Assembly (NCBI RefSeq): GCF_000746085.1
Contig: NZ_KN050805.1
Coordinates: forward strand, 124,001 to 188,000
Direction of reading: 5' to 3'
Source: Methylocapsa aurea
GTDB taxonomy: Bacteria > Pseudomonadota > Alphaproteobacteria > Rhizobiales > Beijerinckiaceae
DNA length: 64,000 nt
Position numbers and translations under genes: made by a program. Under the pieces are notes generated by a model. The model did no database searches, was not told the DNA's origin, and saw only the letters and a list, made by a program, of their open reading frames with translations. Of the stretch, positions 1 through 8,554 are shown in pieces. Numbering within the stretch: position 1 is the first letter of the stretch; each line of letters begins with the position of its first letter.

Positions 1-351
1 GCAGGTTTCCTGGTTGATGAAATGCACCGGGACCTGGACGCGCAGGCTGGCGCCTGGCTTCAGCCGCAGGAAATCGACATGCAGCGGGTGATCCTTGACC
101 GGATCGAGCTGGTAATCGCGCGGAATGACGCGCTGCTTGCCGCCGTCGAGCTCGATCTCGAAGATGGTCGTCAAAAAATGCCCGGCGTAGATGAGCTTGT
201 TCAATTCGCGATAATCCAGCGCAATCGGTTCGGCGGCGTCGCCGCCCCCATAGATGACGCCTGGAATACGGCCTTCACGGCGAACGCTGCGGGCGGCCCC
301 CTTGCCTGTCCCTCCGCGCACCGTGGCCGTGAGAGTCTTGATCTCGGCCAT
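1..351 (-). CDS. rplY: 50S ribosomal protein L25/general stress protein CTC (partial, 3' end outside window)
   Basis: Read on the minus strand from the ATG at 351, the first 117 codons begin [12 protein letters not shown], continue through [14 protein letters not shown] and reach [19 protein letters not shown], which are hallmarks of the L25/CTC family that binds 5S rRNA in the large subunit. The family's C-terminal TL5/CTC beta domain would lie beyond the left edge. An AAGGA sequence lies about 10 bases upstream of the ATG. The reading frame stays open to base 1, so the gene is cut by the window, not broken. In related bacteria it is usually followed by peptidyl-tRNA hydrolase (pth), which cannot be seen here. 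Confidence 0.9.
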   Translation of the reverse strand, partial: MAEIKTLTATVRGGTGKGAARSVRREGRIPGVIYGGGDAAEPIALDYRELNKLIYAGHFLTTIFEIELDGGKQRVIPRDYQLDPVKDHPLHVDFLRLKPGASLRVQVPVHFINQETC

Positions 352-551
352 GTTGGTGATGTCCTTGGTAAAAAGAAGTTTGGAAAAAACGCGTTGCGCC
401 CTCGCCTCCAGGGGTGTCGGAAGGTGCGCAACCGGGCTTATAACGGCGACGGCGCGCGCGCGCAACGGGCTCCCACTTGTGCGCGCACGGAGAACGCCCG
501 GCCCGCGGCATGAAGTGGGCTTGCATTCAAGCGTTTGGGATTTCAGTCAGA

Positions 552-2381
552 ATGGTCGACCCCGAACGCGCCAACGCCAGGATTCATTTCATCTTCCAAA
601 TTCCCTCGCAGCTCTTTGCCCATCTCCGCGCCCAAGTCCGCGCCCTCGTGCGGCGCGACGAGATCGGACTCATCGGCTTGGGGCTTCTCGCCGGCGCGAC
701 CTCGGGTCTCTTCGTCAGCGGCATCCTCGCCGGCTCAAGCTTCCTGCATGAATGGCTTTTCGGACAAGCGCGCGTAAGCAGCCTCGCGGCGCTGGGCAGC
801 CCGGCGCAAGCGCTGGCTCCGCTCGCCGGCGGCCTGCTGCTCGGCTTCTGCGGGATATTCATCCGTAGATGGCGCCCGCGCCGGCCGGTCGATCCGATCG
901 AGGCCAATGCGCTGCATGGCGGTCGGATGTCGCTTCGAGACAGCGCCATCATTACCGCGCAAACCGTGATTTCGAACGGTTTTGGCGCTTCCGTCGGATT
1001 GGAGGCGGCCTATACGCAGATGGGGTCGGGCTTCGCCTCATGGCTCGGGCGCGTCTTTGCGCTGCGGCGCAACGACATGCGGACGCTGGTGGCATGCGGT
1101 TCGGCGGGCGCGATCGGCGCCGCGTTCGGAGCGCCCGTGACCGGGGCCTTTTACGCATTCGAGCTTATTCTTGGAACCTATACGCCCTTTGGCCTCGCGC
1201 CGGTCGGCGCCGCGGCCATCGGCGGCGTCCTGGTCGCGCGCCTGCTTGGCTCCAGCGGCGCATTCATGGGAGAGGTCGTCGCGCCATCGGCCCTTTCCGA
1301 AACCGAAATGGCGCTGCTGCTCCTGCTTGGGGTTTTTTGCGCCGCGTTTGGCATCGCGATTATGGGGGCCGTGCGATATGTCGAGGCGTTTTTCCGCTGG
1401 ACTCGACTGCCGCAGGCGATTCAGCCGGCGCTTGGCGGACTTGCCGTCGGCGCGATGGCCCTGGTGACGCCTCAGGTGCTGGGCTCAGGCCATGGCGCCT
1501 TGTTCGAATTGTTCTTTGGGGCCGGTCGTCCGGCGATCGACCTCATCGTCCTGGCGCTGGCCCTAAAAGCGATCGCCTCCGTGATCTCGATCGGTTCGGG
1601 CTTTCGCGGCGGCCTCTTTTTCGCCTCGCTTTTCCTTGGCGCGATGATGGGCGAGGCCTACGCCGCCGCGATTGGGGCTCTCTATCCGGTCATCGCGCCC
1701 AATGCCTGGGTCTGCGCTATTGTCGGAATGACGGCGCTCGGCGTCGCGATCGTCGGCGGCCCCTTGACGATGAGTTTTCTGGCGCTGGAGACCACCGGAG
1801 ATTTCCCCTTGAGCCTCGCGATGCTTTCCGTCTCAACGGTCGTCTCCGTCATCGTCCGACGCCTGTTCGGCTATTCATTCGCGACCTGGCGCTTGCATCT
1901 GCGGGGAGAATCGATTCGCAGCGCCCATGACATCGGCTGGATGCGCGATCTGACGGTCGGGCGGATGATGCGAACCGATGTCGCGACGGCGCCATCTTGG
2001 ATGACCATCGCGGAATTCGTGGAGCGGTTCCCGCCTGGGTCCGCCCAATGGGTCGCGGCGACCGATTCATCCGGCCGCTATGAAGGCATGATTTCTCTTC
2101 CCGATGCGCATCTGGTCAATTTGAACGCCGAATCGAGCGGCGCAAGAATCAGCGCCTTATCACGCGACCCCGAAGGTTTTCTGCTGGCGCAGATGAACAT
2201 CAAGCTCGCGGCGCAGCTTTTCGAGCAAAGCGAGAGCGAGGCCTTCGCTGTGGTAGACAATGAGGCCGACCGGCGCGTCATCGGCCTTCTGACCGAGGCG
2301 CATGTGCTGCGCCGCTATGCCGAGGAACTCGACAAGGCGCGCCGCGACCTCGCAGGCGAAATCTGGACCGCGAATAGCTGA
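552..2381 (+). CDS. CLC-type chloride channel/transporter with C-terminal CBS-like region
   Basis: 609-aa inner-membrane protein with about ten hydrophobic segments between residues 35 and 440, matching the CLC fold for Cl- channels or Cl-/H+ antiporters. Visible signatures are GASVGLEAAYTQMGSG (the variant of the GREGP selectivity loop common in alphaproteobacteria), FGAPVTGAFYAFEL, and GSGFRGGLFFASLFLGAMMGE (the GxFxP region). The last 150 residues are soluble and end in a CBS-like repeat (VVDNEADRRVIGLLTEAHVLRRY). The ATG at 552 is preferred over an in-frame upstream start at 477, because the extra 25 residues are not family-like. Whether it is a channel or an exchanger cannot be decided: the usual gating glutamate motif is replaced by GLEAA. 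It stands alone, followed by a long non-coding repeat region. Confidence 0.88.
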   Translation: MVDPERANARIHFIFQIPSQLFAHLRAQVRALVRRDEIGLIGLGLLAGATSGLFVSGILAGSSFLHEWLFGQARVSSLAALGSPAQALAPLAGGLLLGFCGIFIRRWRPRRPVDPIEANALHGGRMSLRDSAIITAQTVISNGFGASVGLEAAYTQMGSGFASWLGRVFALRRNDMRTLVACGSAGAIGAAFGAPVTGAFYAFELILGTYTPFGLAPVGAAAIGGVLVARLLGSSGAFMGEVVAPSALSETEMALLLLLGVFCAAFGIAIMGAVRYVEAFFRWTRLPQAIQPALGGLAVGAMALVTPQVLGSGHGALFELFFGAGRPAIDLIVLALALKAIASVISIGSGFRGGLFFASLFLGAMMGEAYAAAIGALYPVIAPNAWVCAIVGMTALGVAIVGGPLTMSFLALETTGDFPLSLAMLSVSTVVSVIVRRLFGYSFATWRLHLRGESIRSAHDIGWMRDLTVGRMMRTDVATAPSWMTIAEFVERFPPGSAQWVAATDSSGRYEGMISLPDAHLVNLNAESSGARISALSRDPEGFLLAQMNIKLAAQLFEQSESEAFAVVDNEADRRVIGLLTEAHVLRRYAEELDKARRDLAGEIWTANS

Positions 2382-2406
2382 GCAGGTTGGGCTTAGGCCG
2401 GTGCCT

Positions 2407-2534
2407 TAGAGCCGGATGACTCTCGACGGAATCGCAACGCGATCTCGTCCAAAGTCTTAAATCCGCCTCTCCTCAAAGAGTTAGAGCATGATGTCGTCCG
2501 AAAACCGGTTTCCACTTTTCGGCATCATGCTCTA
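2407..2534 (+). repeat. 128-bp dispersed repeat, copy 1 (inverted copy at 30095-30222)
   Basis: Starts TAGAGCCGGATGA and ends GGCATCATGCTCTA. The reverse complement of 30095-30222 matches it over the whole 128 bases with only a few differences, near the GACTCTCGACGG segment. The right half is a long imperfect palindrome (GAGCATGATG...CCGGTTTCC...CATCATGCTC) of the type scattered through Hyphomicrobiales genomes. It lies downstream of the CLC gene and could form a transcript-end hairpin. Confidence 0.85.
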
Positions 2535-3129
2535 GATCCGACTTGCATCGTCAACTCGCTCCTCCGCGCCAAGCGGCGCGGTCGGACTACGTTGTCTCTG
2601 ACGCGCCGATCGCCAGTCCTATGAGCGCTTCCCGATCAGATGGAATCATCTGATTGAAAAGGAATCGCTCAAATTCAAAGGCTTAGAGTATGTTCTTATG
2701 AGACATCGGATATATCCGATGTCTCAATATCGAAAAAGTCGATCAACTTTTTCAAGAGCATGCTCTTGGCAAGCAAATGCCGAACAATAAAGCCGATCAA
2801 CTCGCTTAGAGCAATTCTATGCCTTGAAAGAGCGCGCAACGATGCGCCCTTCTTAGTGAAACTAAGGTATTGCGCGGATAAAAGCTTGACGCAGCGCCGC
2901 CGTTGCAGCTATGAAAGCCTCCATCGCGAGGCTGCCCAAATAGCGCCGATCGTTACAGTTGCTCGCGAAGGCCCGCCCTCGCCGTTCGGCTCGCGGCTTG
3001 CCTTTATTGAGAACGAAGTTTCAGACGATTTATTAAAGTCATGCTACCTAGCGCCGGCGACGGTTGACGCCAAGCGAATGCCGCGAACTTTGGCGCTATG
3101 GGCGGCATGCGCCCGGAGGACCCTTCAGG
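2535..3129. other. Gene-free stretch, no coding gene supported
   Basis: About 600 bases between the repeat and the oxygenase gene. Open frames here are short, lack family resemblance and have unlikely composition. The stretch is AT-richer than its surroundings and holds a perfect 26-bp palindrome (2700-2725) and an A/T-rich segment with a GAGCATGCTC core near 2755-2766. It probably includes the promoter of the oxygenase gene, but I cannot assign -35/-10 boxes with confidence. Confidence 0.6.
2700..2725. repeat. Perfect 26-bp palindrome, possible operator
   Basis: GAGACATCGGATA followed directly by its exact reverse complement TATCCGATGTCTC, with no loop. The zero-length spacer and the TATA centre resemble a dimeric regulator's binding site more than an RNA hairpin. 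It lies about 405 bases upstream of the oxygenase gene, with no recognised regulator gene next to it. Confidence 0.7.
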
Positions 3130-4032
3130 ATGCGCCAGGTTTCCACATTGAGCCAATCGCTCCCCGCAGCCGAGAATCCGCACCTCCCTCCGGATCAGGT
3201 CATTATTGGCGGGGTCGCGCTGGAGCTCGACGCACTCCTGAACAGCGCGTTTTTCGCGCCAAAGACGGTCGAATCCCTCGCTAGCGCGTTCAAGACCAAT
3301 ACGCCATTTCCGCATCTCGTTTTCGAAGGCCTTTTCGAACCGCGCCTCCTGGAGCTCATGCATTCAGAATTTGACAATCTGAAATGGAGCAACTGGAGAC
3401 ATTACGACAATACGAATGAGCGCAAGCGCGGGTCCTTGCCCAATACGCGCTTTGGAAATGCAACGCAGCTCTATTTCAATACGATTCATTCCGGCCGCTT
3501 TGTCGATTTCCTCCAGCGGATTACCGGGATCGCGAGCCTCATTCCCGACCCCGAACTCTTCGCCGGCGGACTGCATGACATCCCCCAAGGCGGCAAGTTC
3601 GCGCTGCATACGGATTTCAACCAGCATGCAGTCACGAAGCTCGACAATCGCCTTGTTTTCATCACCTATCTCAACAAGGATTGGAAAGCGTCCTACGGCG
3701 GCGCGCTGGAGCTTTGGAGCATTGAGGAAGACAAGTGCAAGGCCGAAATTGAACCTGTCTTCGGCCGGTCCATCCTGTTCTACCAATCCTCCAACAGCCT
3801 GCATGGCCATCCCCAACCGGTCAATGCGCCGGACGGACGCTCGCGGCGCTCCGCCGCCGCCTATTTCTACAGCAATGGGCGTTCGGACGATGAAAGCACG
3901 AGCTTTCACACAACGCTTTTTCCCAAACCGGTCACGCTTTCGCGCCAGCAGAAGATCGTCAACACAATCAAATATTTGACCCCACCCTTCATCGTCGATG
4001 CGGTGCGCAAGGCAAAAGCGATCCTGGGATAG
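3130..4032 (+). CDS. 2-oxoglutarate/Fe(II)-dependent oxygenase (prolyl-4-hydroxylase-like)
   Basis: 300-aa cytosolic protein. The double-stranded beta-helix metal site is visible: LHTDFN gives the HxD pair, SLHGHPQPV the distal histidine, and RSRRSAAAYFYS the arginine that binds 2-oxoglutarate. The family uses Fe(II), O2 and 2-oxoglutarate to hydroxylate proteins or small molecules; the substrate is unknown. The N-terminal half (FPHLVFEGLFEPRLLELM) is typical of the 2OG-Fe(II) Oxy_3 type. The start at 3130 is chosen because GGAGG lies 10 bases upstream; the in-frame upstream starts lack this. It is monocistronic, and its neighbours do not suggest a pathway. Confidence 0.85.
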   Translation: MRQVSTLSQSLPAAENPHLPPDQVIIGGVALELDALLNSAFFAPKTVESLASAFKTNTPFPHLVFEGLFEPRLLELMHSEFDNLKWSNWRHYDNTNERKRGSLPNTRFGNATQLYFNTIHSGRFVDFLQRITGIASLIPDPELFAGGLHDIPQGGKFALHTDFNQHAVTKLDNRLVFITYLNKDWKASYGGALELWSIEEDKCKAEIEPVFGRSILFYQSSNSLHGHPQPVNAPDGRSRRSAAAYFYSNGRSDDESTSFHTTLFPKPVTLSRQQKIVNTIKYLTPPFIVDAVRKAKAILG

Positions 4033-4081
4033 CGCCCGCCATCGGCTCTCCTCGCGCCGAGGCCGCTTAAGCCATTGGCCA

Positions 4082-4106
4082 CGTTGTCGCGGTTTACGCG
4101 ACAACG
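4082..4106 (+). terminator. Hairpin downstream of the oxygenase gene, possible terminator
   Basis: CGTTGTCGCG and its reverse complement CGCGACAACG are separated by five bases (GTTTA), forming a stable 10-bp GC-rich stem 50 bases after the stop codon. There is no U-run after the stem, so intrinsic termination is uncertain. Confidence 0.35.
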
Positions 4107-4220
4107 CGGCGCGCCTTATAATCCTTGCGCCGCATCCGGTGAGTCGCGCCTTGCGCTTCCGGTTCGCCATGACGGGCGGATATTATCGCGGCCGGCCCGC
4201 GCAGGAAGAGGTTGCACGCC

Positions 4221-5273
4221 TTGGCCATCGGCCCCCGCCGCCTGGTGACAGCGGAAAAGCGCGAGGATGACGCGGAAATGTCGCTGCGCCCGCTCAACCT
4301 CGCCGATTTCACCGGCCAGGAGGCGGCGCGCAATAATCTGAAGGTGTTCATCGAGGCCGCCAAGGCGCGCCGCGAAGCGCTTGATCATGTCCTTTTCTGG
4401 GGGCCGCCAGGGCTCGGCAAAACCACCCTCGCCCAGATCGTCGCGCGCGAACTCGGAGTGAATTTCCGGTCGACCTCGGGGCCGGTCATCGCCAAGGCCG
4501 GCGATCTCGCCGCCCAGCTGACAGGGCTCGAAGACCGCGACGTGATTTTCATCGATGAGATCCATCGGCTCAATCCGGCCGTCGAGGAGATTCTCTATCC
4601 CGCGATGGAGGATTTTCAACTCGATCTCATCATCGGCGAGGGGCCGGGCGCGCGCTCGGTCAAGATCGACCTTTCCAGATTTACGCTGATTGGGGCGACG
4701 ACGAGAGCCGGCCTGCTGACAACCCCGCTGCGGGACCGTTTCGGCATACCGATCCGGCTCGAATTCTACACCATCCCAGAGCTTGAACGCATCGTTCGGC
4801 GCGGCGCGCGGGTCCTCGCGATCGCGATTTCGGATGACGGCGCCAATGAAATCGCCAGACGCGCCCGCGGCACCCCGCGCATCGCCGGACGTCTCCTGCG
4901 CCGGGTCCGCGATTTCGCTGCCGTCGACAACGAACCGGAAATCACACGCGCGATCGCCGACAAAGCCCTGCGCCTCCTCGAAGTCGATACGATCGGGCTC
5001 GATCAAATGGACCGGCGTTACCTTCTTGCGATCGCGGTCTCGTTCAGCGGCGGCCCGGTCGGAATCGAAACCATCGCCGCCGCGCTGTCCGAGCCGCGCG
5101 ATGCGATCGAAGACATCATCGAACCCTATCTGATCCAGCAGGGATTTTTGCAGCGGACCCCGCGCGGCCGGGTGCTGACCCAACATGCTTTCCGGCATCT
5201 CGGGCTGCAGGAGCCCATCCGCGACGCCGCTCAATTTCCGTTGTTTTCTGAGGCGGAAGACAGCCCATCCTGA
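4221..5273 (+). CDS. ruvB: Holliday junction branch migration helicase subunit RuvB
   Basis: 350-aa AAA+ ATPase that, as a hexamer with RuvA, drives Holliday-junction branch migration in recombinational repair. Walker A GPPGLGKT (about residues 59-66), Walker B DEIH, sensor 1 GATTRAG and arginine-finger region TPLRDRFG are visible, followed by the RuvB winged-helix C-terminus ([17 protein letters not shown]). The TTG at 4221 gives the family-like N-terminus [19 protein letters not shown], with AGGAAGAG about 8 bases upstream; a second TTG at 4212 would leave no room for this ribosome-binding site. In many alphaproteobacteria ruvB follows ruvC and ruvA; here neither is adjacent. Confidence 0.96.
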   Translation: MAIGPRRLVTAEKREDDAEMSLRPLNLADFTGQEAARNNLKVFIEAAKARREALDHVLFWGPPGLGKTTLAQIVARELGVNFRSTSGPVIAKAGDLAAQLTGLEDRDVIFIDEIHRLNPAVEEILYPAMEDFQLDLIIGEGPGARSVKIDLSRFTLIGATTRAGLLTTPLRDRFGIPIRLEFYTIPELERIVRRGARVLAIAISDDGANEIARRARGTPRIAGRLLRRVRDFAAVDNEPEITRAIADKALRLLEVDTIGLDQMDRRYLLAIAVSFSGGPVGIETIAAALSEPRDAIEDIIEPYLIQQGFLQRTPRGRVLTQHAFRHLGLQEPIRDAAQFPLFSEAEDSPS

Positions 5274-5337
5274 GCGGAGCCCGGCAACCCCACAGCCGCG
5301 CCGCCCCCTTTGCCTAGCCGCGCCCGTTTGCGCCGAC

Positions 5338-6162
5338 TTAAGACGCCGCCGTTGCCGCGAGAGGCTCGAACGATGGCCCTCCGGACCTGCCAGCGACAAC
5401 GCCCCCGGCCGCCGGCGCCATGGACGCAAGCATTTCGGCGATCGCGGAGGCGACAGTGCTGGCGACGACCTTGCGATTCGTTCCGCGCTCATAGGCGAGA
5501 GGCTCGCCAAAGACGAGATCGCATTGGATCGGTTCGCCCTTGAGCACCGACCAGAGGTGCGGCGCCAAGGATGCGTCGCCGAACCAGGCCGCCGAAGGCG
5601 ACGAATAGCGGATCGCGACGGGCTGCACGGCGACAGCCTCGACGTCATTGGCCTTGACGAGCAGATCGCGCGCGGCGGCGAAATGCGAACTGTGAAATTT
5701 GCGAAGCGTCAGGCCGTCGCCGGTCGTGCCTTCGGGAAACAGGAGCGCGCAGCGGCCCTTGAGCATGCGCTGCGCCAATGCCCCGTTCGCGCCCGGAATC
5801 GACCGGCGTCGATTGCGATCCACGAAGACGGTTTCCTGCAGGCGCGCGAAGGCGGAAATCATCGGCCAGGAGCCGACCTCCCGCTTGGCGAGAAAGCAGA
5901 TCGGCTCGACGCTGCACAGCGCGAGAATGTCGAGCCATGACACGTGATTGGCGGCCAGAAGCCGGGGTCCTTGCGGTCCAACAACGGCGCCCCGCGCGGA
6001 AATCTTCAATCGCACCAACCCCGCCAGAGTCCGGCTGAAGAGTATGGGGAGCCAGAGCCGGATCGGCCAGCCCATGCGCAAAGCCATCCATTGCAAAGGC
6101 GCGCAGATGAGCAAGAAAAAGATCAGCGCAAGACAGATCATTGAAATTCGCAAATAAGCCAT
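5338..6162 (-). CDS. 1-acyl-sn-glycerol-3-phosphate acyltransferase family protein (PlsC/OlsA-type)
   Basis: 274-aa membrane-associated acyltransferase with a hydrophobic N-terminus (residues 5-30). The catalytic motif NHVSWLD (HX4D) lies around residue 72 and the substrate motif FPEGTT around residue 145. PlsC acylates lysophosphatidic acid to phosphatidic acid; the closely related OlsA acylates lyso-ornithine lipid using acyl-ACP. The divergent neighbour olsB makes lyso-ornithine lipid, which favours an OlsA role, but sequence alone cannot separate the two. About 190 bases separate the divergent starts and must hold both promoters. It is convergent with ruvB. Confidence 0.85.
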   Translation of the reverse strand: MAYLRISMICLALIFFLLICAPLQWMALRMGWPIRLWLPILFSRTLAGLVRLKISARGAVVGPQGPRLLAANHVSWLDILALCSVEPICFLAKREVGSWPMISAFARLQETVFVDRNRRRSIPGANGALAQRMLKGRCALLFPEGTTGDGLTLRKFHSSHFAAARDLLVKANDVEAVAVQPVAIRYSSPSAAWFGDASLAPHLWSVLKGEPIQCDLVFGEPLAYERGTNRKVVASTVASAIAEMLASMAPAAGGVVAGRSGGPSFEPLAATAAS

Positions 6163-6354
6163 GTTGCTTTGCAGGCTCCGAATTTGAATCGGCTCTGTTT
6201 ATCGCTGTAGACTTTCAGTTTGATGACAGACGAGCGTCAGTCCGGCTCAGCATGAGCTTCGGCCATGGGAGCGAAGCCTTCTTGCCTTCGTCATGAAAGC
6301 TTCGTGTCGCGCTCCTAGGCTTCGCCTTCTGTTTCTCGACGAGATTCGTTGATC

Positions 6355-7263
6355 ATGTGGCCCATCGGCACGCCTTTCGGCGGAAATGTCCCGCGCCCTG
6401 CCCCCTTCATGCGGCCCCGCCGCATCATCCGCGACCTTACCGGTCTGCCGGCGGTGCTTGGACGTTTCGGTCCCTTCGAAATCAGACTCGCGACGACAAA
6501 ACAGGAAATTCGCAAGGCGCAGCGCCTGCGCTTCCATGTCTTCTATGAGGAAGGCAACGCGACGCCGCAGCAAGGGACCGCGCTGATGCGCCGCGACATT
6601 TGTCCATTCGACAATTTTTGCGACCATCTGCTCGTCATCGACAGAGAGGCGCGCAATCGTTTCGGCCGGAACAAGCCGAAAGTGGTCGGCACCTATCGTC
6701 TGTTGCGCAGGGACGTCGCCGAACGCAATCTCGGCTTCTACAGCCAGCGCGAATTCGACATCGCCCCGCTGCTCGCGCGGCACGCCGACAAGCGGTTCCT
6801 TGAGCTGGGACGCTCCTGCGTTCACCCGAAATATCGCTCGAAGCGAGCCATCGAACTTTTATGGCGCGGTCTTTGGATCTACGCGAAACACCACCGCATC
6901 GATGTCTTGATCGGCTGCGCCAGCCTGCCCGGAATCAATCCGTTGGCTCTCGCGTTGCCTTTGAGCTTCTTGCATCATCAAGCTTCCGCAGCCGAGGAAT
7001 GGAGCGTTCGTCCGCTCGCCGATCGCATAGAAATGGCGATCCTCGACAAGAACGCCGTCGATTCGCGCCGGGGGATCGCCGCTCTGCCTCCCCTGCTCAA
7101 GGCCTATCTCCGCGTCGGGGCGCGGTTTGGCGATGGCGCGGTGATCGACGCTCAATTCGGAACGACCGACGTCTTCACGATCATGCCGCTCGCCGATATC
7201 GAAGAACGCTACATCAGCTATTATGGCGGGCCGATGGAAATGCCGGAGAGCTTTGTCGCCTGA
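6355..7263 (+). CDS. olsB: L-ornithine N-alpha-acyltransferase (GNAT family)
   Basis: 302-aa protein of the hemolysin-like GNAT acyltransferases. OlsB transfers a 3-hydroxyacyl chain from ACP to the alpha-amino group of ornithine, the first step of the phosphorus-free ornithine lipids made when phosphate is scarce. Family features are LRFHVFYEEGNA, the FDNFCDHLLVID core, GTYRLLRRDVAE, FLELGRSCVHPKYR and DVLIGCASLPGINP. The ATG at 6355 is used; a TTG two codons upstream (6349) is the alternative, and neither has a strong ribosome-binding site. The divergent PlsC/OlsA-type gene would complete the pathway. No Pho box was identified with confidence. Confidence 0.88.
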   Translation: MWPIGTPFGGNVPRPAPFMRPRRIIRDLTGLPAVLGRFGPFEIRLATTKQEIRKAQRLRFHVFYEEGNATPQQGTALMRRDICPFDNFCDHLLVIDREARNRFGRNKPKVVGTYRLLRRDVAERNLGFYSQREFDIAPLLARHADKRFLELGRSCVHPKYRSKRAIELLWRGLWIYAKHHRIDVLIGCASLPGINPLALALPLSFLHHQASAAEEWSVRPLADRIEMAILDKNAVDSRRGIAALPPLLKAYLRVGARFGDGAVIDAQFGTTDVFTIMPLADIEERYISYYGGPMEMPESFVA

Positions 7264-7303
7264 AGCGCGCAAAGGCTCCGTAAGGCGAGCATTCATTTCT
7301 TAC

Positions 7304-7598
7304 GCATGATCTTATCCAAAAAAAGTCTCCAACTTCTTGGGATCATGCTCTCCGTCAAATTATCCGCATGATCTTATCCAAAAAGTCTCCAACTTTTTTG
7401 GGATCATGCTCTCGATCAAATTATCCGCATGATCTTATCCAAAAAAAGTCTCCAACTTCTTGGGATCATGCTCTCCGTCAAATTATCCGCATGATCTGAT
7501 CCAAAAAGTCTCCAACTTTTTTGGGATCATGCTCTCGATCAAATTATCCGCATGATCTGATCCAAAAAGTCTCCAACTTTTTTGGGATCATGCTCTCG
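7304..7598. repeat. Tandem array of five alternating 61/62-bp palindromic units
   Basis: Units begin GCATGATCT at 7304, 7366, 7427, 7489 and 7550, so the spacings are 62, 61, 62 and 61 bases; the last unit is truncated. Each contains an inverted repeat, GCATGATC...GGATCATGC. Two sub-types differ in CTTCTTGGG...CTCCGTC (type A) versus CTTTTTTGGG...CTCGATC (type B), ordered A-B-A-B-B. The array lies between olsB and the flagellar genes and belongs to the same palindrome family as 36162-36208. Confidence 0.95.
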
Positions 7599-7759
7599 CA
7601 TCCCCGTTTCGACGCAATTCCAAAACCACTTCTTTACCGGCGCGAATGTCAATTGAGGCGGTGAGCTTTCTGCGCCAATTTAAGCGATGCGCCGCTGCGG
7701 TCAGTCCCGGGCAAGCTCCTTCGGAAAAACTCCGCAGACCCGCTTGAGAGCCCAAATCC

Positions 7760-8551
7760 ATGCTCAACGCCACAACTTATTATCGCGCAATCACAAAAGA
7801 CTATTCCCGGACCCTGGCCGGGACAGCGTCGGGCGTGACGGCATCGCGGGAAACGGATTATTTTCTCGCGAATATCGGAAAGGTGAAGTCCGCCGACGCC
7901 CTATTGAAAAACAACAAGCTCTACGCCTATGTCATGAAGGCCTTCGGCCTGACCGACAAAATCAATGCGAAGGGATTGATTCGCAAGGTCCTCGAGGGGG
8001 GCGTCTCGGGCCCAAAAAGCCTCGCCACGACTTTGCATGACCCCCGCTACAAAGCCCTCGCCACGGCGTTCAACTTCGCGGCGAATGGCGCCGCGACGAC
8101 GAGCATGACCGCGGCCCAACAGGGAACGGTCGACAAATATGTTCAACAGACCCTGGAAGCCAATGTCGGGCAGCAAAATGAAGGCGCGCAGATGGCGCTT
8201 TATTTTCAGCGCATGGCTCCGAACATCGCCACCGCCTACAATATCCTTGGCGACAAAACCCTGTTGAAGGTCGTTCAGACCGCGTTCGGCTTGCCAGTGT
8301 CGATGTCACAGCAAAACATCGATATGCAAGCCAAGCTGATCAACAATCAACTGAAGATCAGCGATTTGCAAAATCCCGCCAAACTGAAAAAATTCATCGA
8401 GCGGTTCACCGCCACCTATGATTCCAAGAATGCCTCGACAGCGCCGACGAATCCGACATCGGCTATGCTCTTCTCATCGGCGAGCGGAGCCGCCGGCGTC
8501 AGTTCGGATCTGCTTTTGCGGCTTGCAAATCTGAAACTTGGAGGCTCCTGA
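7760..8551 (+). CDS. DUF1217 domain protein, flagellar-associated
   Basis: 263-aa protein whose N-terminus (MLNATTYYRAITKDYSRTL) and repeated alpha-helical pattern match the DUF1217 family, found next to flgF in flagellar clusters of Hyphomicrobiales. It contains helices around YVMKAFGLTDKI and VVQTAFGLPVSM that repeat a similar motif, consistent with an internal duplication. There is no signal peptide or membrane segment. It starts the DUF1217-flgF-fliI run: flgF begins three bases after its stop, so they are surely co-transcribed. The molecular role of the family is not established; a part in rod assembly or flagellin control is only an inference from position. Confidence 0.8.
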   Translation: MLNATTYYRAITKDYSRTLAGTASGVTASRETDYFLANIGKVKSADALLKNNKLYAYVMKAFGLTDKINAKGLIRKVLEGGVSGPKSLATTLHDPRYKALATAFNFAANGAATTSMTAAQQGTVDKYVQQTLEANVGQQNEGAQMALYFQRMAPNIATAYNILGDKTLLKVVQTAFGLPVSMSQQNIDMQAKLINNQLKISDLQNPAKLKKFIERFTATYDSKNASTAPTNPTSAMLFSSASGAAGVSSDLLLRLANLKLGGS

Positions 8552-8554
8552 ATC

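Noticed and set aside
2760-3284. A 174-codon frame overlapping the oxygenase start
   Set aside because: Overlaps the oxygenase coding frame, which is well supported, has irregular composition and no upstream ribosome-binding site.
4116-5648. A 510-codon minus-strand frame over ruvB
   Set aside because: It runs opposite to RuvB, which has all AAA+ motifs, and resembles no protein; it also crosses into the acyltransferase gene.
7304-7598. CRISPR array
   Set aside because: The units are contiguous 61-62-bp repeats with no unique spacers, and no cas genes are near.
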